64,000 nucleotides of DNA from Vibrio sp. ES.051 (GTDB lineage Bacteria > Pseudomonadota > Gammaproteobacteria > Enterobacterales > Vibrionaceae). Made by a program: the position numbers and the translations under genes. Below, piece by piece: positions 38,838 through 49,200 of this stretch (position 1 is its first letter; every line of letters starts with the position of its first letter). The stretch spans positions 496,001 to 560,000 of the forward strand of contig NZ_PDJL01000003.1 of NCBI RefSeq assembly GCF_002563795.1, written 5' to 3'. The notes beneath the pieces are model-generated. The model worked only from the letters and a program-made list of their open reading frames with translations, was not told the DNA's origin and did not search any database.

Positions 38838-38883
38838 ATAGTTCAATATGGGAAAAGAACAACAAAGAGAAATGTTCACGATT

Positions 38884-39312
38884 TTATGAAGTTCGATTAG
38901 GCTGAACGTGATTTAGCCAGTCGTTAATTGAGAAGGAACAACAGAAACCATCTATTTCGGAGTTGTTATCAACATCATCAAAAAGATAAAGTTGAAGTTG
39001 CCCATTATCAGTTATATTTCTAAAGTGAGATTTATTGAGAGCAAACACTACGTTTAAAATGTCTTCCTCACTTTCAATCTGACATAGAAGCATGCTTGAA
39101 AAGGTTGCCATAATAGCAGAACCATCATTCAATTTTACATACGAAAGGAGTACTAGCTCCATAGATTGTGCAAAAGTAAGGCATAGGTCTAGTGGGGAAG
39201 TGATATGTACTTTTCTGCCGTTTAAACGAATGTCATGACTAGTGAGTAGAGGTTGGTTAATCAAAGAAAGTTGATTATTTGACAGTTCTTGATAGCTCTT
39301 AAAATTTTGCAT
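38884..39312 (-). CDS. Hypothetical protein (142 aa)
   Basis: I do not recognise it. It is soluble, with strands and helices alternating (KVHITSPLDLCLTFAQSMEL, LLSYVKLNDGSAIMATFSSM). The ribosome site AAGGAT before the ATG is good. Three minus-strand genes (this one, 39468 and 40010) run in the same direction as the helicase gene and may form one replication-module transcript unit. Confidence 0.55.
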   Translation of the reverse strand: MQNFKSYQELSNNQLSLINQPLLTSHDIRLNGRKVHITSPLDLCLTFAQSMELVLLSYVKLNDGSAIMATFSSMLLCQIESEEDILNVVFALNKSHFRNITDNGQLQLYLFDDVDNNSEIDGFCCSFSINDWLNHVQPNRTS

Positions 39313-39467
39313 AATAAATCCTTAATAAACTTACCCCAAAACTTCGTTTATTGTAGATTTATTAAGTGACACGCGGGGTGTTTAACGCGTCTGTTTTTAA
39401 GTTATAACTGATGATGATTAAAGTCAATTAAATTATATAAAAAGTAAAGGTTTATGATTTTAATTAT

Positions 39468-39971
39468 TTAATCATCACAATAGAGTTCTTCGTAATCGAT
39501 AAGATGCATGTTTCTATCAATCCGTTTTAAATCTTCAAAAGCAAAAAATTTCTTAGCTAAGCGAATGGTGTAATAAGGTTCAGTCGTATTGGCAAGTATT
39601 ATCTCATGACTATGAGGAACATGGACAAACTCAATACTGCCAAACCTAGTCTTATAAAAACCTGATTCCCCTGTTGTACCCAGAATTAAAATCATCGGGA
39701 TCTGAGAGATAACACTCCATCTTGAGAGGGCATCTTCGAAAGATATATAACACAGTTCGCCTTCTCGCAGTGACAAAGCTAGTTTGTCAAAGAAATCAGG
39801 CGGCAATGTCGAACGCAAGTAAACAAATCGCTCAAAATCAATACTGACGATGTAGTCGTTTTTTGCAATGAGCTGCTCAATATCATCACTTCTAAAGATT
39901 GAGCAGATCTCTTCACGTTTATAGATGAACTTTTCTTTACGCAGATATTGCATTTCGAAAATCATTTTCAT
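39468..39971 (-). CDS. Hypothetical protein (167 aa)
   Basis: No family is recognised. The sequence is soluble and mixed alpha/beta (IPMILILGTTGESGFYKTRF, FVHVPHSHEIILANTTEPYY). The start is uncertain because no clear ribosome site precedes the ATG at 39971. It lies 38 bases downstream of the helicase gene end on the same strand, so co-transcription with it is likely. Confidence 0.5.
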   Translation of the reverse strand: MKMIFEMQYLRKEKFIYKREEICSIFRSDDIEQLIAKNDYIVSIDFERFVYLRSTLPPDFFDKLALSLREGELCYISFEDALSRWSVISQIPMILILGTTGESGFYKTRFGSIEFVHVPHSHEIILANTTEPYYTIRLAKKFFAFEDLKRIDRNMHLIDYEELYCDD

Positions 39972-40009
39972 AGATTAAAAGGTAGAGTTGCTTAAACCGA
40001 ACAGAATGA

Positions 40010-42433
40010 TTACATAATAGCTTGTTTTACATCAAGTGAAGTTTCATAATAATCATGTTGATTGAGTATCGATGGATACGCGTGTGAATTTAACCGGATG
40101 TTATACTTTCTATAATTCCCGTTTGTTTTATGATCAACTTCAGTGTCAAACCCGAGTTTAGAAAGAAAATCATTTATTGCCCGTGTTTTATAGCCTTCAG
40201 AATGTGATTCTGAAGTGATGGGCTTCAACATTGTATTCATCGAACTCAGTTTTTTACAGAGTGCGGAATTACTATTTAATAACTGGTTGATAATATCATA
40301 AGCTCCATAATAACTAGATTTAGGGATAGAATGCTTCTGGTCAATACGTTCAATAGATATGTTTAAAGTTTTAAAAAGAACATTCATCAGATTAAAAAGG
40401 GGCTGGTCTGGTGTTTTAGTCTGGCGCCACTCAGTATATTCCTGCAAATGTTCTAATAACGAAGCTTTGTTTCTAGAAAATGAGATTGCGTCGTCAGTCA
40501 AATAATCAATTTGAATATGCAACCTTTCTGAAATTACTCTCTTTTCAGCAGCACTCAGTTGCACGTTGTTTGCTTGGCCTGATTGAATGACTTCATTAGC
40601 TTCATCCAGGTCAGTGACATGTTCAGGCGCGTTATAAATCGATTCGTTAACTGAGGCCCTGTATACTTCTTCAAGCTGCTTTTGCAGCAGAGATTCATTG
40701 GCATCTTGTTTTGCGTAGTATTCTTCAGCGTTAACTCGAAAACCTAACGCTTTCGCGGTGCGCTTTAAAGATACAGGCATATTATGGCGCGTATGCGTCG
40801 AGATATGATGGATAACGTGCTGCATGTGTTCGAAAGTAAACGAACTATTGATTGGTTTACCAGAAGAATCTATGTTTTTGTACTCATAGGGGATAACGTT
40901 GTCGGTTTGAATACCGTAAGTAATTTCCTTTGCTTGGCGAAACCTTCTCCCCATCTGAATGAGTCCCTTAGGTGTGAGTATGCTATGTGATATAACTAAA
41001 ACCTTATCTGTGTAATTGGTTTCGATACTGACTGCTGAATCGATGTAGGGCGAGTATAAGATTTGCTTGTACAAGAAACATGAAACGTTTGGGGTAGCTA
41101 GATATTTACGTACAGCTTCAGTATTACAAGTATCACGGGTAACCACTAGATACCCAGCTTCCAGTGCTTTTTCAGCACAGCCTTTACCTGAAGATTTAAG
41201 GCCGATCGAAAACAAATATTGGTACAAAGCTTCTTTCTTATCGAAAGCAATCACCTGATAAACGTTATCTTCGTTCCTGATTGCATTCAGTACGGTATCT
41301 CTATTCACGAGGTTGATGTTGATGTCAGAATATTTTCCGCCCTCGACTTTATAGAACTGATAATCCTGAATTCCTGTAGACTTAACTAATTCAGCAGTGA
41401 TGCAGTTAGTGCTGTCAGCATCCATCATGATAACTTGCTTAGCGTGGGTGATGACCGTTTTTAAAGCGTTAAATGATTTTGCTTTCAGTCGTTCATTTTT
41501 ATAATGATTACCGTCGAGTGATAAGAAGCCTTTTTCGCTCTCATCGAAGATAACTAAATCGCAGCCGAGTACATACTGCAGCATGTTAGGCAGTGAGTTT
41601 GTGGTTGAAACGATGATTTGTGCCTCTTCAAGCTTTCTTAATGACTTAGTGTTGTGATTTGCTTCCTTCGCATTGGGTAGCAGCGTTGAGATCTTATAAT
41701 TTATGTTATTATTGATTTCGTTTTTATGAGCAATGATGGCAACTCTTAAGTTCGAATCCTTTTTCAGAAGATCACGAAGATAATTATCAATGACATACGT
41801 TGTTTTCCCCGTCCCTGTTTCAGCAGAGATAACATTAACTCGGTTTAACGATAAGTCGATGTTGTTTAAACAGGAAACCGTCTTTGCTTCTGAAAAGTTC
41901 AGGGACAGAGTGATCGCTTCATTCTCCTTTAGCCTGACGGAGCGTAAACGCTGATTGATCTCATCGTCACTGATTTCAAAGAATGTTGAAGCAAAAGACT
42001 TCACAAAATCAATAGATGCAGAAGACGTTTGCACAGCTTTTCTGAGCAGCTTGAACGCATGTTCTATTAACTCATCACTGTTGATGTTTAGCTTACATGC
42101 CTGAGACGTTAAGTAGACTTCTTGAAATATAGGGAGCATATCGATCAAATCTATCGGGTGGCCTGAGATGAGCAACTCCTTTTTAAATCGGATGGCTGTG
42201 GCTATGGCATCGATGATTTCGTGTAAATCAGTCGATGCGTAAATACAGATTGAACTCACACAACGGTTGTAGACGTGGTTATTAATGAGTACTTCACTCG
42301 GAGATCGTATAGCTAAGTCATCACGTGCTTCGGTGTCTTTTATAACATCCTTTTCATTCTTAGTAATGTGAAGTCTAATATTGTTGTTTTTTAAATGTGT
42401 AGCTGTGCTGATATTTTTATAAAAATATTCCAT
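40010..42433 (-). CDS. SF2-type helicase-like protein (807 aa), possibly a CyRepA1-like replication protein
   Basis: This is a P-loop helicase-like ATPase. Walker A is AETGTGKTT (about 202), motif II DLVIFDESEKG (about 293), motif III-like VIMMDADS, and motif VI QMGRRFRQ (about 496). Together these fit superfamily 2 helicases such as the origin-binding/CyRepA1 group linked to plasmids and integrated elements. The first 180 residues and the last 250 are unassigned; the end is helical. It faces an AT-rich region with two large inverted repeats (42747-42976), typical of a replication origin or operator. I infer a plasmid- or ICE-like replication protein; a helicase in another role is possible. 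Confidence 0.65.
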   Translation of the reverse strand: MEYFYKNISTATHLKNNNIRLHITKNEKDVIKDTEARDDLAIRSPSEVLINNHVYNRCVSSICIYASTDLHEIIDAIATAIRFKKELLISGHPIDLIDMLPIFQEVYLTSQACKLNINSDELIEHAFKLLRKAVQTSSASIDFVKSFASTFFEISDDEINQRLRSVRLKENEAITLSLNFSEAKTVSCLNNIDLSLNRVNVISAETGTGKTTYVIDNYLRDLLKKDSNLRVAIIAHKNEINNNINYKISTLLPNAKEANHNTKSLRKLEEAQIIVSTTNSLPNMLQYVLGCDLVIFDESEKGFLSLDGNHYKNERLKAKSFNALKTVITHAKQVIMMDADSTNCITAELVKSTGIQDYQFYKVEGGKYSDININLVNRDTVLNAIRNEDNVYQVIAFDKKEALYQYLFSIGLKSSGKGCAEKALEAGYLVVTRDTCNTEAVRKYLATPNVSCFLYKQILYSPYIDSAVSIETNYTDKVLVISHSILTPKGLIQMGRRFRQAKEITYGIQTDNVIPYEYKNIDSSGKPINSSFTFEHMQHVIHHISTHTRHNMPVSLKRTAKALGFRVNAEEYYAKQDANESLLQKQLEEVYRASVNESIYNAPEHVTDLDEANEVIQSGQANNVQLSAAEKRVISERLHIQIDYLTDDAISFSRNKASLLEHLQEYTEWRQTKTPDQPLFNLMNVLFKTLNISIERIDQKHSIPKSSYYGAYDIINQLLNSNSALCKKLSSMNTMLKPITSESHSEGYKTRAINDFLSKLGFDTEVDHKTNGNYRKYNIRLNSHAYPSILNQHDYYETSLDVKQAIM

Positions 42434-42746
42434 GATTTAATCTCGATTAATTAGTTTTTAAAAATTCTAATTAATAAATAACGACAAAATCAATCTATTT
42501 TTTAATATTTTTTATAATATCTATTTATTCTTTGTATTTCAATGATTTAATTTTTATTGGTTTTCTATTTTAATTTTAATATTCGATGATATTAAAATTA
42601 AAATAGAAAGGTTAAATGAGTTCTTACGTTGTTAATAATATTATTTAAATAATATTACTCCCATATATAACGAACTGTTCAGGTTGTAACTGAGTGTATT
42701 TAAGTTTAGAAATATAACTTGCTTTGACTTATGATCGTATAACAAT

Positions 42747-42796
42747 GTGTCCATTTCTGTCTTGTATATATAATACAGAAATGTAGATGTGGACAC
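42747..42796. repeat. Inverted repeat 1 with GTGTCCA arms
   Basis: Outer arms GTGTCCA and TGGACAC enclose an inner perfect stem ATTTCTGT/ACAGAAAT around a centre rich in TATA. The unit is 50 bases long and closely related to the repeat at 42928-42976. Confidence 0.7.
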
Positions 42797-42927
42797 TGAG
42801 AGCCTGTATTCCTAAACATAAACTCTTAATTGACATTGATTTATTGAAATATGCATGCGATAGCATGCTAAATTTGCGGGTTGTTCATTTTGAGTAAAAG
42901 TTAACCTTTGAATGGCTATCGACCTAT

Positions 42928-42976
42928 GTGTCCACTTCTCAATTGTATATATAATAATAAATAAAGAAGTGGACAC
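42928..42976. repeat. Inverted repeat 2 with GTGTCCACTTCT arms
   Basis: GTGTCCACTTCT and AGAAGTGGACAC are perfect 12-base arms around a TATATATAATA centre. CTCAATT inside the unit also pairs with AATTGAG just outside it, so two alternative foldings are possible. Confidence 0.75.
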
Positions 42977-43137
42977 TCAAAATTGAGCATTAAATCTATA
43001 TGCCACTTGCGAGGTACTATGTATCAGTGCATCAGTAGGTAGGTAGACTCGCTCTTTGAGCGAGAGTTTCAATAGATGAGTACGTGATCATAACTCCATT
43101 AAACGAATGGTGATACTTAATGATATTTAGACTTAAA

Positions 43138-43581
43138 CTAAAGGTTGTCATCCTCAACGATTTCATCGGTTTTAAAGTCTTTCTTAGTCAGTTTTATACC
43201 ATTTTCACTATTGTATCTTTCAATTGCTGCCGCCAGTTCTCGTGATGCTTTACCTTGGGATCTTTCTTTAAAAACATCTTCTCCTACTTTAAATTTAACG
43301 AGTGGTGCTGGTTTTCGCTTCGTTGCGGTAGAAGACTTTGAACCTGTTAAAGTTTTATACTTTTTTTCGAGTTCGTGAGGGATTTCAAAGTCAATTACTT
43401 GTAAAGCGTGTATGGCTGCTTCAACAGCCTTCACTTCTTGCGCAGTATTAAGCTCATCGATAACGTGGCTAACTCTATCACGGATTGCTTCTAGCTCACC
43501 CAGAGATAGTTCTAAGCCTCGGATATTATTGCGACTATTAAATATTTCTATGGCTGCTTCTTGTTTTTCAGTCAATGTCAT
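43138..43581 (-). CDS. Hypothetical coiled-coil protein (147 aa), possibly H-NS-like
   Basis: The N-terminal 60 residues are helical and charged (SRNNIRGLELSLGELEAIRDRVSHVIDEL), resembling the dimerisation part of H-NS-type proteins. The C-terminal part is basic (SATKRKPAPLVKFKVGEDVF) but lacks the usual H-NS core motif. I chose ATG at 43581 (AGGA 10 bases upstream) over the TTG at 43614. A nucleoid-like or silencing protein would suit a mobile element, but the call is weak. Confidence 0.5.
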   Translation of the reverse strand: MTLTEKQEAAIEIFNSRNNIRGLELSLGELEAIRDRVSHVIDELNTAQEVKAVEAAIHALQVIDFEIPHELEKKYKTLTGSKSSTATKRKPAPLVKFKVGEDVFKERSQGKASRELAAAIERYNSENGIKLTKKDFKTDEIVEDDNL

Positions 43582-43769
43582 TAGTTTTATTCCTATTAGA
43601 TGTACAACTGCCAATACTCCAATTTTAAACCAAACTTAAAAAGTGTGGAAGTGTTTAATAATTAAAAAATTTTGTTTGATTTATATTTTTGTTTTTATAT
43701 TTACAATGGTTTTTAAATGTGATTTATTAAAAGGGTATTAAACATCTTCTTGATTTAAAGGTAACCAAA

Positions 43770-44150
43770 ATGAATCGTCGTAAATATGTATATAAAAACC
43801 CAAAACTAAACCTTGTTAAAAGTCGTTTAAATGATGGTTTAAATCCCAGTATTTATTTAAATCCTTTTGATGATTATTTAATCTCAGATTGCGAAGCATT
43901 ACTTAAAGCGAACAGTTTAACTGTTGAAGAACAGCAGCATAGAATTAAACCAAACGCATCATTCTCCAATAAAAAATCGGCTAACTGTATGTTGTCGAGT
44001 CAATACCATATTAAAACGGATAGACTCCAATCAGCGCAAAGCAACCAAACACAGAAAGAATCTCGTGTCCCTGGACTCTATGGCTGCAATCGTTACAAAT
44101 CAAAACGAAAAGAGCAAGTCAAAGAAAGCGAAATGTTTTGTTTCTTTTAA
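43770..44150 (+). CDS. Hypothetical basic protein (126 aa)
   Basis: It has a good ribosome site (AAAGGTAACC) and a plausible start, but no recognised domain. The first 70 residues look folded; the last 50, very rich in Gln, Lys and Ser, may be out of frame or disordered. The frame ends 20 bases before the next gene. It could be a broken gene. Confidence 0.35.
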   Translation: MNRRKYVYKNPKLNLVKSRLNDGLNPSIYLNPFDDYLISDCEALLKANSLTVEEQQHRIKPNASFSNKKSANCMLSSQYHIKTDRLQSAQSNQTQKESRVPGLYGCNRYKSKRKEQVKESEMFCFF

Positions 44151-44170
44151 TGTGAATCGGGATAGATATT

Positions 44171-44443
44171 ATGACGAAGAAGCATCAATGTGAACAAATG
44201 CCTGAGGAAGTTCAAGTGTACTGTACAGATCACTACACAACTGAAGAACAATGGTTTTTGTTTGTCTCTGAAACCGCAACAGAAATGGATCTAGAATTAA
44301 GCCATGAACTTAATGAGGTAGGAGAGTTGCTGTGGCAAACTGCTTTTAACATCATTCATTGCCCTTATTGCAGCTTGAAGTTGGAAGAAATAGATAATGA
44401 TAGTCCCCACTTTCATAAGGCTATTAACTATAAATTCACATAG
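44171..44443 (+). CDS. Small hypothetical protein with CPYC motif (90 aa)
   Basis: No family is recognised. It is acidic (QCEQMPEEVQVYCTDHYTTE), with a CPYC pair near the C-terminus that could bind zinc or take part in redox chemistry, though no second pair is visible. It has a weak ribosome site. It sits on the same strand as the preceding small gene and ends before a hairpin (44465-44484). Confidence 0.45.
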   Translation: MTKKHQCEQMPEEVQVYCTDHYTTEEQWFLFVSETATEMDLELSHELNEVGELLWQTAFNIIHCPYCSLKLEEIDNDSPHFHKAINYKFT

Positions 44444-44464
44444 CCCCTTTACTTCGAAATTGTC

Positions 44465-44484
44465 ATGCTTTTCAGCATGACTGA
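44465..44484 (+). terminator. Hairpin after the CPYC protein gene
   Basis: GTCATGCT pairs with AGCATGAC around a four-base loop (about 44461-44480), with a short A/T-rich tail. A weak terminator; the exact edges are approximate. Confidence 0.5.
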
Positions 44485-45045
44485 AAACCTAATTTTGAGA
44501 AGCGGTTAGGCCTTGTTTGAGCTTTGATAGAACCGCTCATAGCAATCAATGATCTCGGCAAACTCGTCTTTGCCCCAAAGTGAGCTAGATAGGAATTGAT
44601 CTCAATTTCAAGCCCAGCAATTTGCCTTACCTTTCCTCATGCCTAGAACTCTAATTATGTGACCAAATTTGTTAATCCACTACATTATAACATTCACTTT
44701 ACCGAGTGTGCTGTATATAAAAACAGTTTATCGTGCCACTCATCAAATGGAGTATGGAAAGTAGGAGATTTGAATGCAATCATTCCCACTTTTGCCTCGC
44801 TAGAGCAAAAAATTTACAACTCAACACGTTTGATACATTGGCACTAGAGATAATGGGAAACTGGTTATCAGTGCATATCGGACTTCCCATTTTATCAGTC
44901 TGAAATTGAGGGGGTTACGGTCATGTTTTTCAATAAAATCAGTTGATTACGGGGTGATTTTAGGTCAAAGTTTAAGCTGAAAAGTGCGCGGTCGCACTAA
45001 TAATCTGTGACATGCCACTAAACATCGATATTATATGAGGGAATA
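44485..45045. other. Noncoding or decayed stretch before the defence cluster
   Basis: About 560 bases with no intact gene. On the minus strand near 44507-44597 there is a short frame that reads like a protein C-terminus (SSLWGKDEFAEIIDCYERF), probably the remnant of a lost gene. The rest holds the promoter for the large gene at 45046. Confidence 0.4.
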
Positions 45046-48000
45046 ATGAAGACAATTAAGAAGGATGTAGCCCTCAGGGAGAGTTCAGTGATGAAAATTG
45101 ATTTCAATAAAGTAGTGAAACATATACTTGATTTTATATTAGCCTACTTTAGGCCATCACTTGCAAAGTTCATTATTTGGCCTCTATTGGTTACGGGGTT
45201 AGGGTTTCTTAGCCCTCCATTATGGACTGAAATAGTTAATTGGGTTCTGATTAATCAAAACTTCTTTCCTCAATATCAGATATCATTTTTACCTCCCAAT
45301 GGAGTGTGGGGCTGGTCACTAATATTATTGAGTGTATTCATTTATTGCTTTGAAACTTTTTCTCAAGTAATTAAAAGTAAGAATGAAAATGCAGGTGAGC
45401 TACGTAATGAGTTAAAAGAATTACCTGAGAAAGCAGCAAGTAAAGTAGTTGAAAAGCTGCATGAAACAGGCTTGTCTGCGCCGCATTTACAAGATGAAAA
45501 AATAATAAAATTAATCAATAAAATAAGTAAATTAAGATTTTTTGGTTCATTCCCCAAAGAGGATAAAGTGAATCAATTGGCTGGCAGTATTCTAGATGGC
45601 GAGCTAAAAGGCGGAACTCCTCCAGTGAGAGCAAGAACCTTAGCTTTATTAGCTAGATACATGTGTTTTAGTAATAATTTAGAGGTTGCCAAATCTTACC
45701 TAGATGAATCGAAAAAACTAACACAGACAAAAGAAGCTGTTGTTGCAGATGCATTTATACAGGCTGATGAACAAGATAATATAGATTCAGTTGCTCACCT
45801 TGTTCAGGAACAATGTGCTTTGCATTATTCTGCTATTTTTATGCTAAGGCGAACTAAAAAAGGTGCTACTGAGGCAATTAGCTGGCTGGATAACGCTCAG
45901 ATTAATATAGAAAACTTGGATATCGATGGGCAGTTTTCGGTAATAAGTGCGTTACTTGAAACTAAGCAATGGGAGCGAGCATTAAAGGAAGTATTCAAGC
46001 TACAAAATAAAGTACAGATAGACTCCCCAGCACTAGCCCAGGTTTCTGCATTTACTTTTCTGACCAATGCTATTAAAGCAGTTGAATTACGAGAATCGGT
46101 AATGCAACAAATTCCATTTGCGGCAGAATCATTCCCTCTTGCAGATGATTCGGAGTCGATCAGACTGAGAAGTGAAGCCGTTACAATGTTCAAGTTGTGC
46201 GCTGACCTAGCAAGAGGGTTGGGAGCACTTGAAGCACTTGAAGTAGCTGAAGTATCTGAAAAATACGCTCTTTGGTTAGAGTTAAGGAATCCAGCAACCT
46301 TCGAAATGGCAAAAGGAAAGCTGAAAATTCATGTATCGGATTCCTCTGATAAAGCTCTTGAATACTTGCCTCTAGCATTTGCATTCAAAATTAACTTGGA
46401 CTATCTAGAAATAGAGGAGGAGGTAAATCGACAAACAGCTTTATGCAATGATACAAATCCAGCACTAGGGGTTGCTAGGTTCGTATTAGCACTTAATCAG
46501 AAAGGCTATCCAAAAGTCATTGAATACATCAATGATCACAGAGAACAGTTAATGAAGCACGTTAATCCTACAACTATTAACATGCTCGAAATTGAAGTTT
46601 TGGCAAAATCTGGATTAACAGAAGATGCTGAAGCGCTTCTTTCTAAATTAGATGAGAGTGGGACTATTTCGGGGGAAATTAAAAACCTTAGAAATATCAT
46701 AGCATCTGTAAAAGGAGAAGACTCTATAGCGTTAGCTATAAGCCAGTATAATGACACAAAAAATGTCAGTGATCTGGCTCAGTTGGTTAATTTATTAGAG
46801 CAATCCGGGTTAAAAGAAAAATATCGCTTCTACACTTTAGAATTATTTGGCATAACGGGTACTGAGCAAGATGCTTTGAGAGTTGCTAATGCCTCTTCGG
46901 CAACTGAGCACTTTTCAGAACTACATGCATTTTTGGTAGATAATTTTTATTTAGTAGAAAGAAGTGCTGCTTTGATGTTGCATTGGGCTTGGTCTCTTTT
47001 TAGAAAAGGAGATTTTGCTAAATCTAAAGAGTGCCTTCCAGAGTTGAAGAGGATTAATGATCAACATTTGGATCTCCAAACTCTCGAAGTTCATTTAGCT
47101 ATTTACACGGGTAATTGGGATGCTTTGAGTATGATTATCGAGAGTAAATGGGAGAATCGAAGCAATCTGAGTGCTGAAGAACTGATGCAAGTTGCTCAGT
47201 TGGCTAAAGCATTATCTCCTAGTCGAGCTAAAGAAATCCTAGAATACACAACAAGCCAGTTTCCTGAAGATCCCAAAGTTCTGGCATCGGCTTATTTTAC
47301 AGCTACAACATTAGGTTGGGAGGATAAGAAAAATACAGGTGATTGGTTAAACAAGGCTGCTATGTTGTCAAATGATGAAGGGCCATTACATATGGCTTCA
47401 TTTGATGAATTAAAAGATATGATAGCAACCCAAAAAGAAAGAAGTGACAAAGTGTACCGAGCCTATGAGGATGGTACTGCTCCGATATTTACAATAGCTA
47501 ACTTGTTAAACCGTACTTTATCTGATTTTTATTTGATTCAGCCGATAGAAAACTTGAGGTCTACGGACATTAGAAAGAAAAGCTTTATTGGTACTTTTCA
47601 CAGCACGAGACAAGAGCAAATCATAAAAGGAGAAGTAGCTTCTGTTGATGCTTCCAGCATATTAATTCTTGGACATCTTAACCTACTAGAGCTGTTGTTT
47701 GATGCTTTTTCCCAGATCATGGTGCCACACTCACTGATGCGATGGCTTTATGATGAGAAACAAAAAATAGCATTTCACCAGCCAAGTCAAATTCAAAAAG
47801 CTAAAGAATTCGAAGCCATCGTTGCTGATGGTCATATTAAAATCATAAAACCGACAGGAGTTAACAAACCTGAGCTAGCACTAAATGTAGGAGATGAGCT
47901 TGCCTTTTTGTTGGAGAATGCAAGAGATAACTCTTGTGTCGATAACCAAATTTTAGTTATCTGTTCCTATCCCATTTACAAGGTAGGAGGGTTTAGAGAG

Positions 48001-49200
48001 CAAGTAGTTGAACTTTCCGAATATAACGAAAATTTGTCTTCATGTATTACCCTTGTTAAAAAGTTGAAAGATATCGAAGTAATTACAGAAGAGGAATATG
48101 AAAAGGCGATCTCATACTTAGCGCAACATGACCAAGAATGGCCGTCTAATTCAATAATTGACGATAAAGCGACGATATATCTTGATTCTTTGTCTTTAAC
48201 ATATTTGATAACGGTTGGAATGCTAGATAAATTTAAAAGTACAGAATTGAGCGTATTTGTCCATAAAAATGAATTTGATAATTTCAAAAAGTTAAGATCT
48301 TTTGATTCAACAATTAGCGAGGCGAATATAAAACTCGAACAAATTCGCAAGGAGATTTTTGAAGGAATTCAATCTGATAAGGTTGCTTTTTCATCAATGC
48401 AGGTATCTGCTTTAGACGTTGAAAGTGATAGATATAAAGTTATTCAGCCTACAGAAGAGCTTTTTCAAGCATTAACTAAAAGTGATGTTGCGTTAATCGA
48501 TGATCGTTTTATTAACCAACATGAAAATATTGCTATTGACAACAAGAATACTCCGATTTTTACGAGTTTAGATTTCATAGAAACACTTTGTGCCAACCAA
48601 CTTATTACAAATGATCAAAAGTTCTCATACAGAGCTAAGCTTCGAGAATCTGGGTTTGGGCTAGTTCCTATTACCATTGAAGAATTGAATCATCATCTAG
48701 CTAAATCAAGAATAGTTGATGGTATTGTTCGCCCAACTAAAGAACTAAAACTGATTAAAGAAAATTTGTCTTTACTAAAAGTTAACCGACTAATAAAGCT
48801 CCCAAGAGATGTACAATGGCTTCATAATTTATTGCGAAATTTATCAAGCGCGGTGAAACTACAATGGTCGAGTGATGTTCCCAATGACATTAGCAGTGCC
48901 AGATCAAGTTGGCTTTATGGACTTTTAGATTTTAGAGGGTGGTCACATTGTATGGATATCAGGCATGAAGAAGGAATGGCCTATATTGGTGAAATGATTA
49001 GAGCTAACACTTTATTAATTGCACCAGAAGGATTAACTGGAGATAAAAAAGCGCAATATAACGAATGGTTAGAAAAGAGTGTCTTATTACCACTCAAAAA
49101 TTTAGATATAGCAAGTTATAAAGCTTTAGTTGAATCAACGAAAGTGCAAGTAGAAAACCTCGCTAGTGAAGGCTTGTTAGAAGGATGTTTGAGTGAATAA
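45046..49200 (+). CDS. Large membrane-anchored protein with PIN-like segments (1384 aa), candidate defence protein
   Basis: Two membrane segments lie near the N-terminus (about 38-58 and 82-102, WGWSLILLSVFIYCF). A long helical, repeat-like region (about 180-830) has TPR-type character (for example KEVFKLQNKVQIDSPALAQV). In the C-terminal 500 residues, stretches such as VDASSILILGHLNLLELLFD (about 866), DKATIYLDSLSLTYLIT (about 1044) and DVALIDDRFINQHENI (about 1147) look like PIN-nuclease strands with conserved acidic residues. An internal ATG at 45091 with AGGGAG could be an alternative start. The next gene overlaps its stop. I infer a sensor-effector protein; the PIN call is tentative. Confidence 0.55.
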   Translation: MKTIKKDVALRESSVMKIDFNKVVKHILDFILAYFRPSLAKFIIWPLLVTGLGFLSPPLWTEIVNWVLINQNFFPQYQISFLPPNGVWGWSLILLSVFIYCFETFSQVIKSKNENAGELRNELKELPEKAASKVVEKLHETGLSAPHLQDEKIIKLINKISKLRFFGSFPKEDKVNQLAGSILDGELKGGTPPVRARTLALLARYMCFSNNLEVAKSYLDESKKLTQTKEAVVADAFIQADEQDNIDSVAHLVQEQCALHYSAIFMLRRTKKGATEAISWLDNAQINIENLDIDGQFSVISALLETKQWERALKEVFKLQNKVQIDSPALAQVSAFTFLTNAIKAVELRESVMQQIPFAAESFPLADDSESIRLRSEAVTMFKLCADLARGLGALEALEVAEVSEKYALWLELRNPATFEMAKGKLKIHVSDSSDKALEYLPLAFAFKINLDYLEIEEEVNRQTALCNDTNPALGVARFVLALNQKGYPKVIEYINDHREQLMKHVNPTTINMLEIEVLAKSGLTEDAEALLSKLDESGTISGEIKNLRNIIASVKGEDSIALAISQYNDTKNVSDLAQLVNLLEQSGLKEKYRFYTLELFGITGTEQDALRVANASSATEHFSELHAFLVDNFYLVERSAALMLHWAWSLFRKGDFAKSKECLPELKRINDQHLDLQTLEVHLAIYTGNWDALSMIIESKWENRSNLSAEELMQVAQLAKALSPSRAKEILEYTTSQFPEDPKVLASAYFTATTLGWEDKKNTGDWLNKAAMLSNDEGPLHMASFDELKDMIATQKERSDKVYRAYEDGTAPIFTIANLLNRTLSDFYLIQPIENLRSTDIRKKSFIGTFHSTRQEQIIKGEVASVDASSILILGHLNLLELLFDAFSQIMVPHSLMRWLYDEKQKIAFHQPSQIQKAKEFEAIVADGHIKIIKPTGVNKPELALNVGDELAFLLENARDNSCVDNQILVICSYPIYKVGGFREQVVELSEYNENLSSCITLVKKLKDIEVITEEEYEKAISYLAQHDQEWPSNSIIDDKATIYLDSLSLTYLITVGMLDKFKSTELSVFVHKNEFDNFKKLRSFDSTISEANIKLEQIRKEIFEGIQSDKVAFSSMQVSALDVESDRYKVIQPTEELFQALTKSDVALIDDRFINQHENIAIDNKNTPIFTSLDFIETLCANQLITNDQKFSYRAKLRESGFGLVPITIEELNHHLAKSRIVDGIVRPTKELKLIKENLSLLKVNRLIKLPRDVQWLHNLLRNLSSAVKLQWSSDVPNDISSARSSWLYGLLDFRGWSHCMDIRHEEGMAYIGEMIRANTLLIAPEGLTGDKKAQYNEWLEKSVLLPLKNLDIASYKALVESTKVQVENLASEGLLEGCLSE

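Larger units (their letters stand above)
42434..43137. other. AT-rich control or origin region between two divergent transcripts
   Basis: About 700 bases without a gene, very AT-rich, lying upstream of the helicase gene and downstream of the 147-aa gene. It contains the two inverted repeats listed separately. A short -10-like TATATAAT occurs in the centre of both. It may hold a replication origin, promoters, or both. Confidence 0.5.

Noticed and set aside
44659..44847. Plus-strand frame of 62 codons before the large PIN-like gene
   Set aside because: No start signal, no family feature, and probably decayed DNA.
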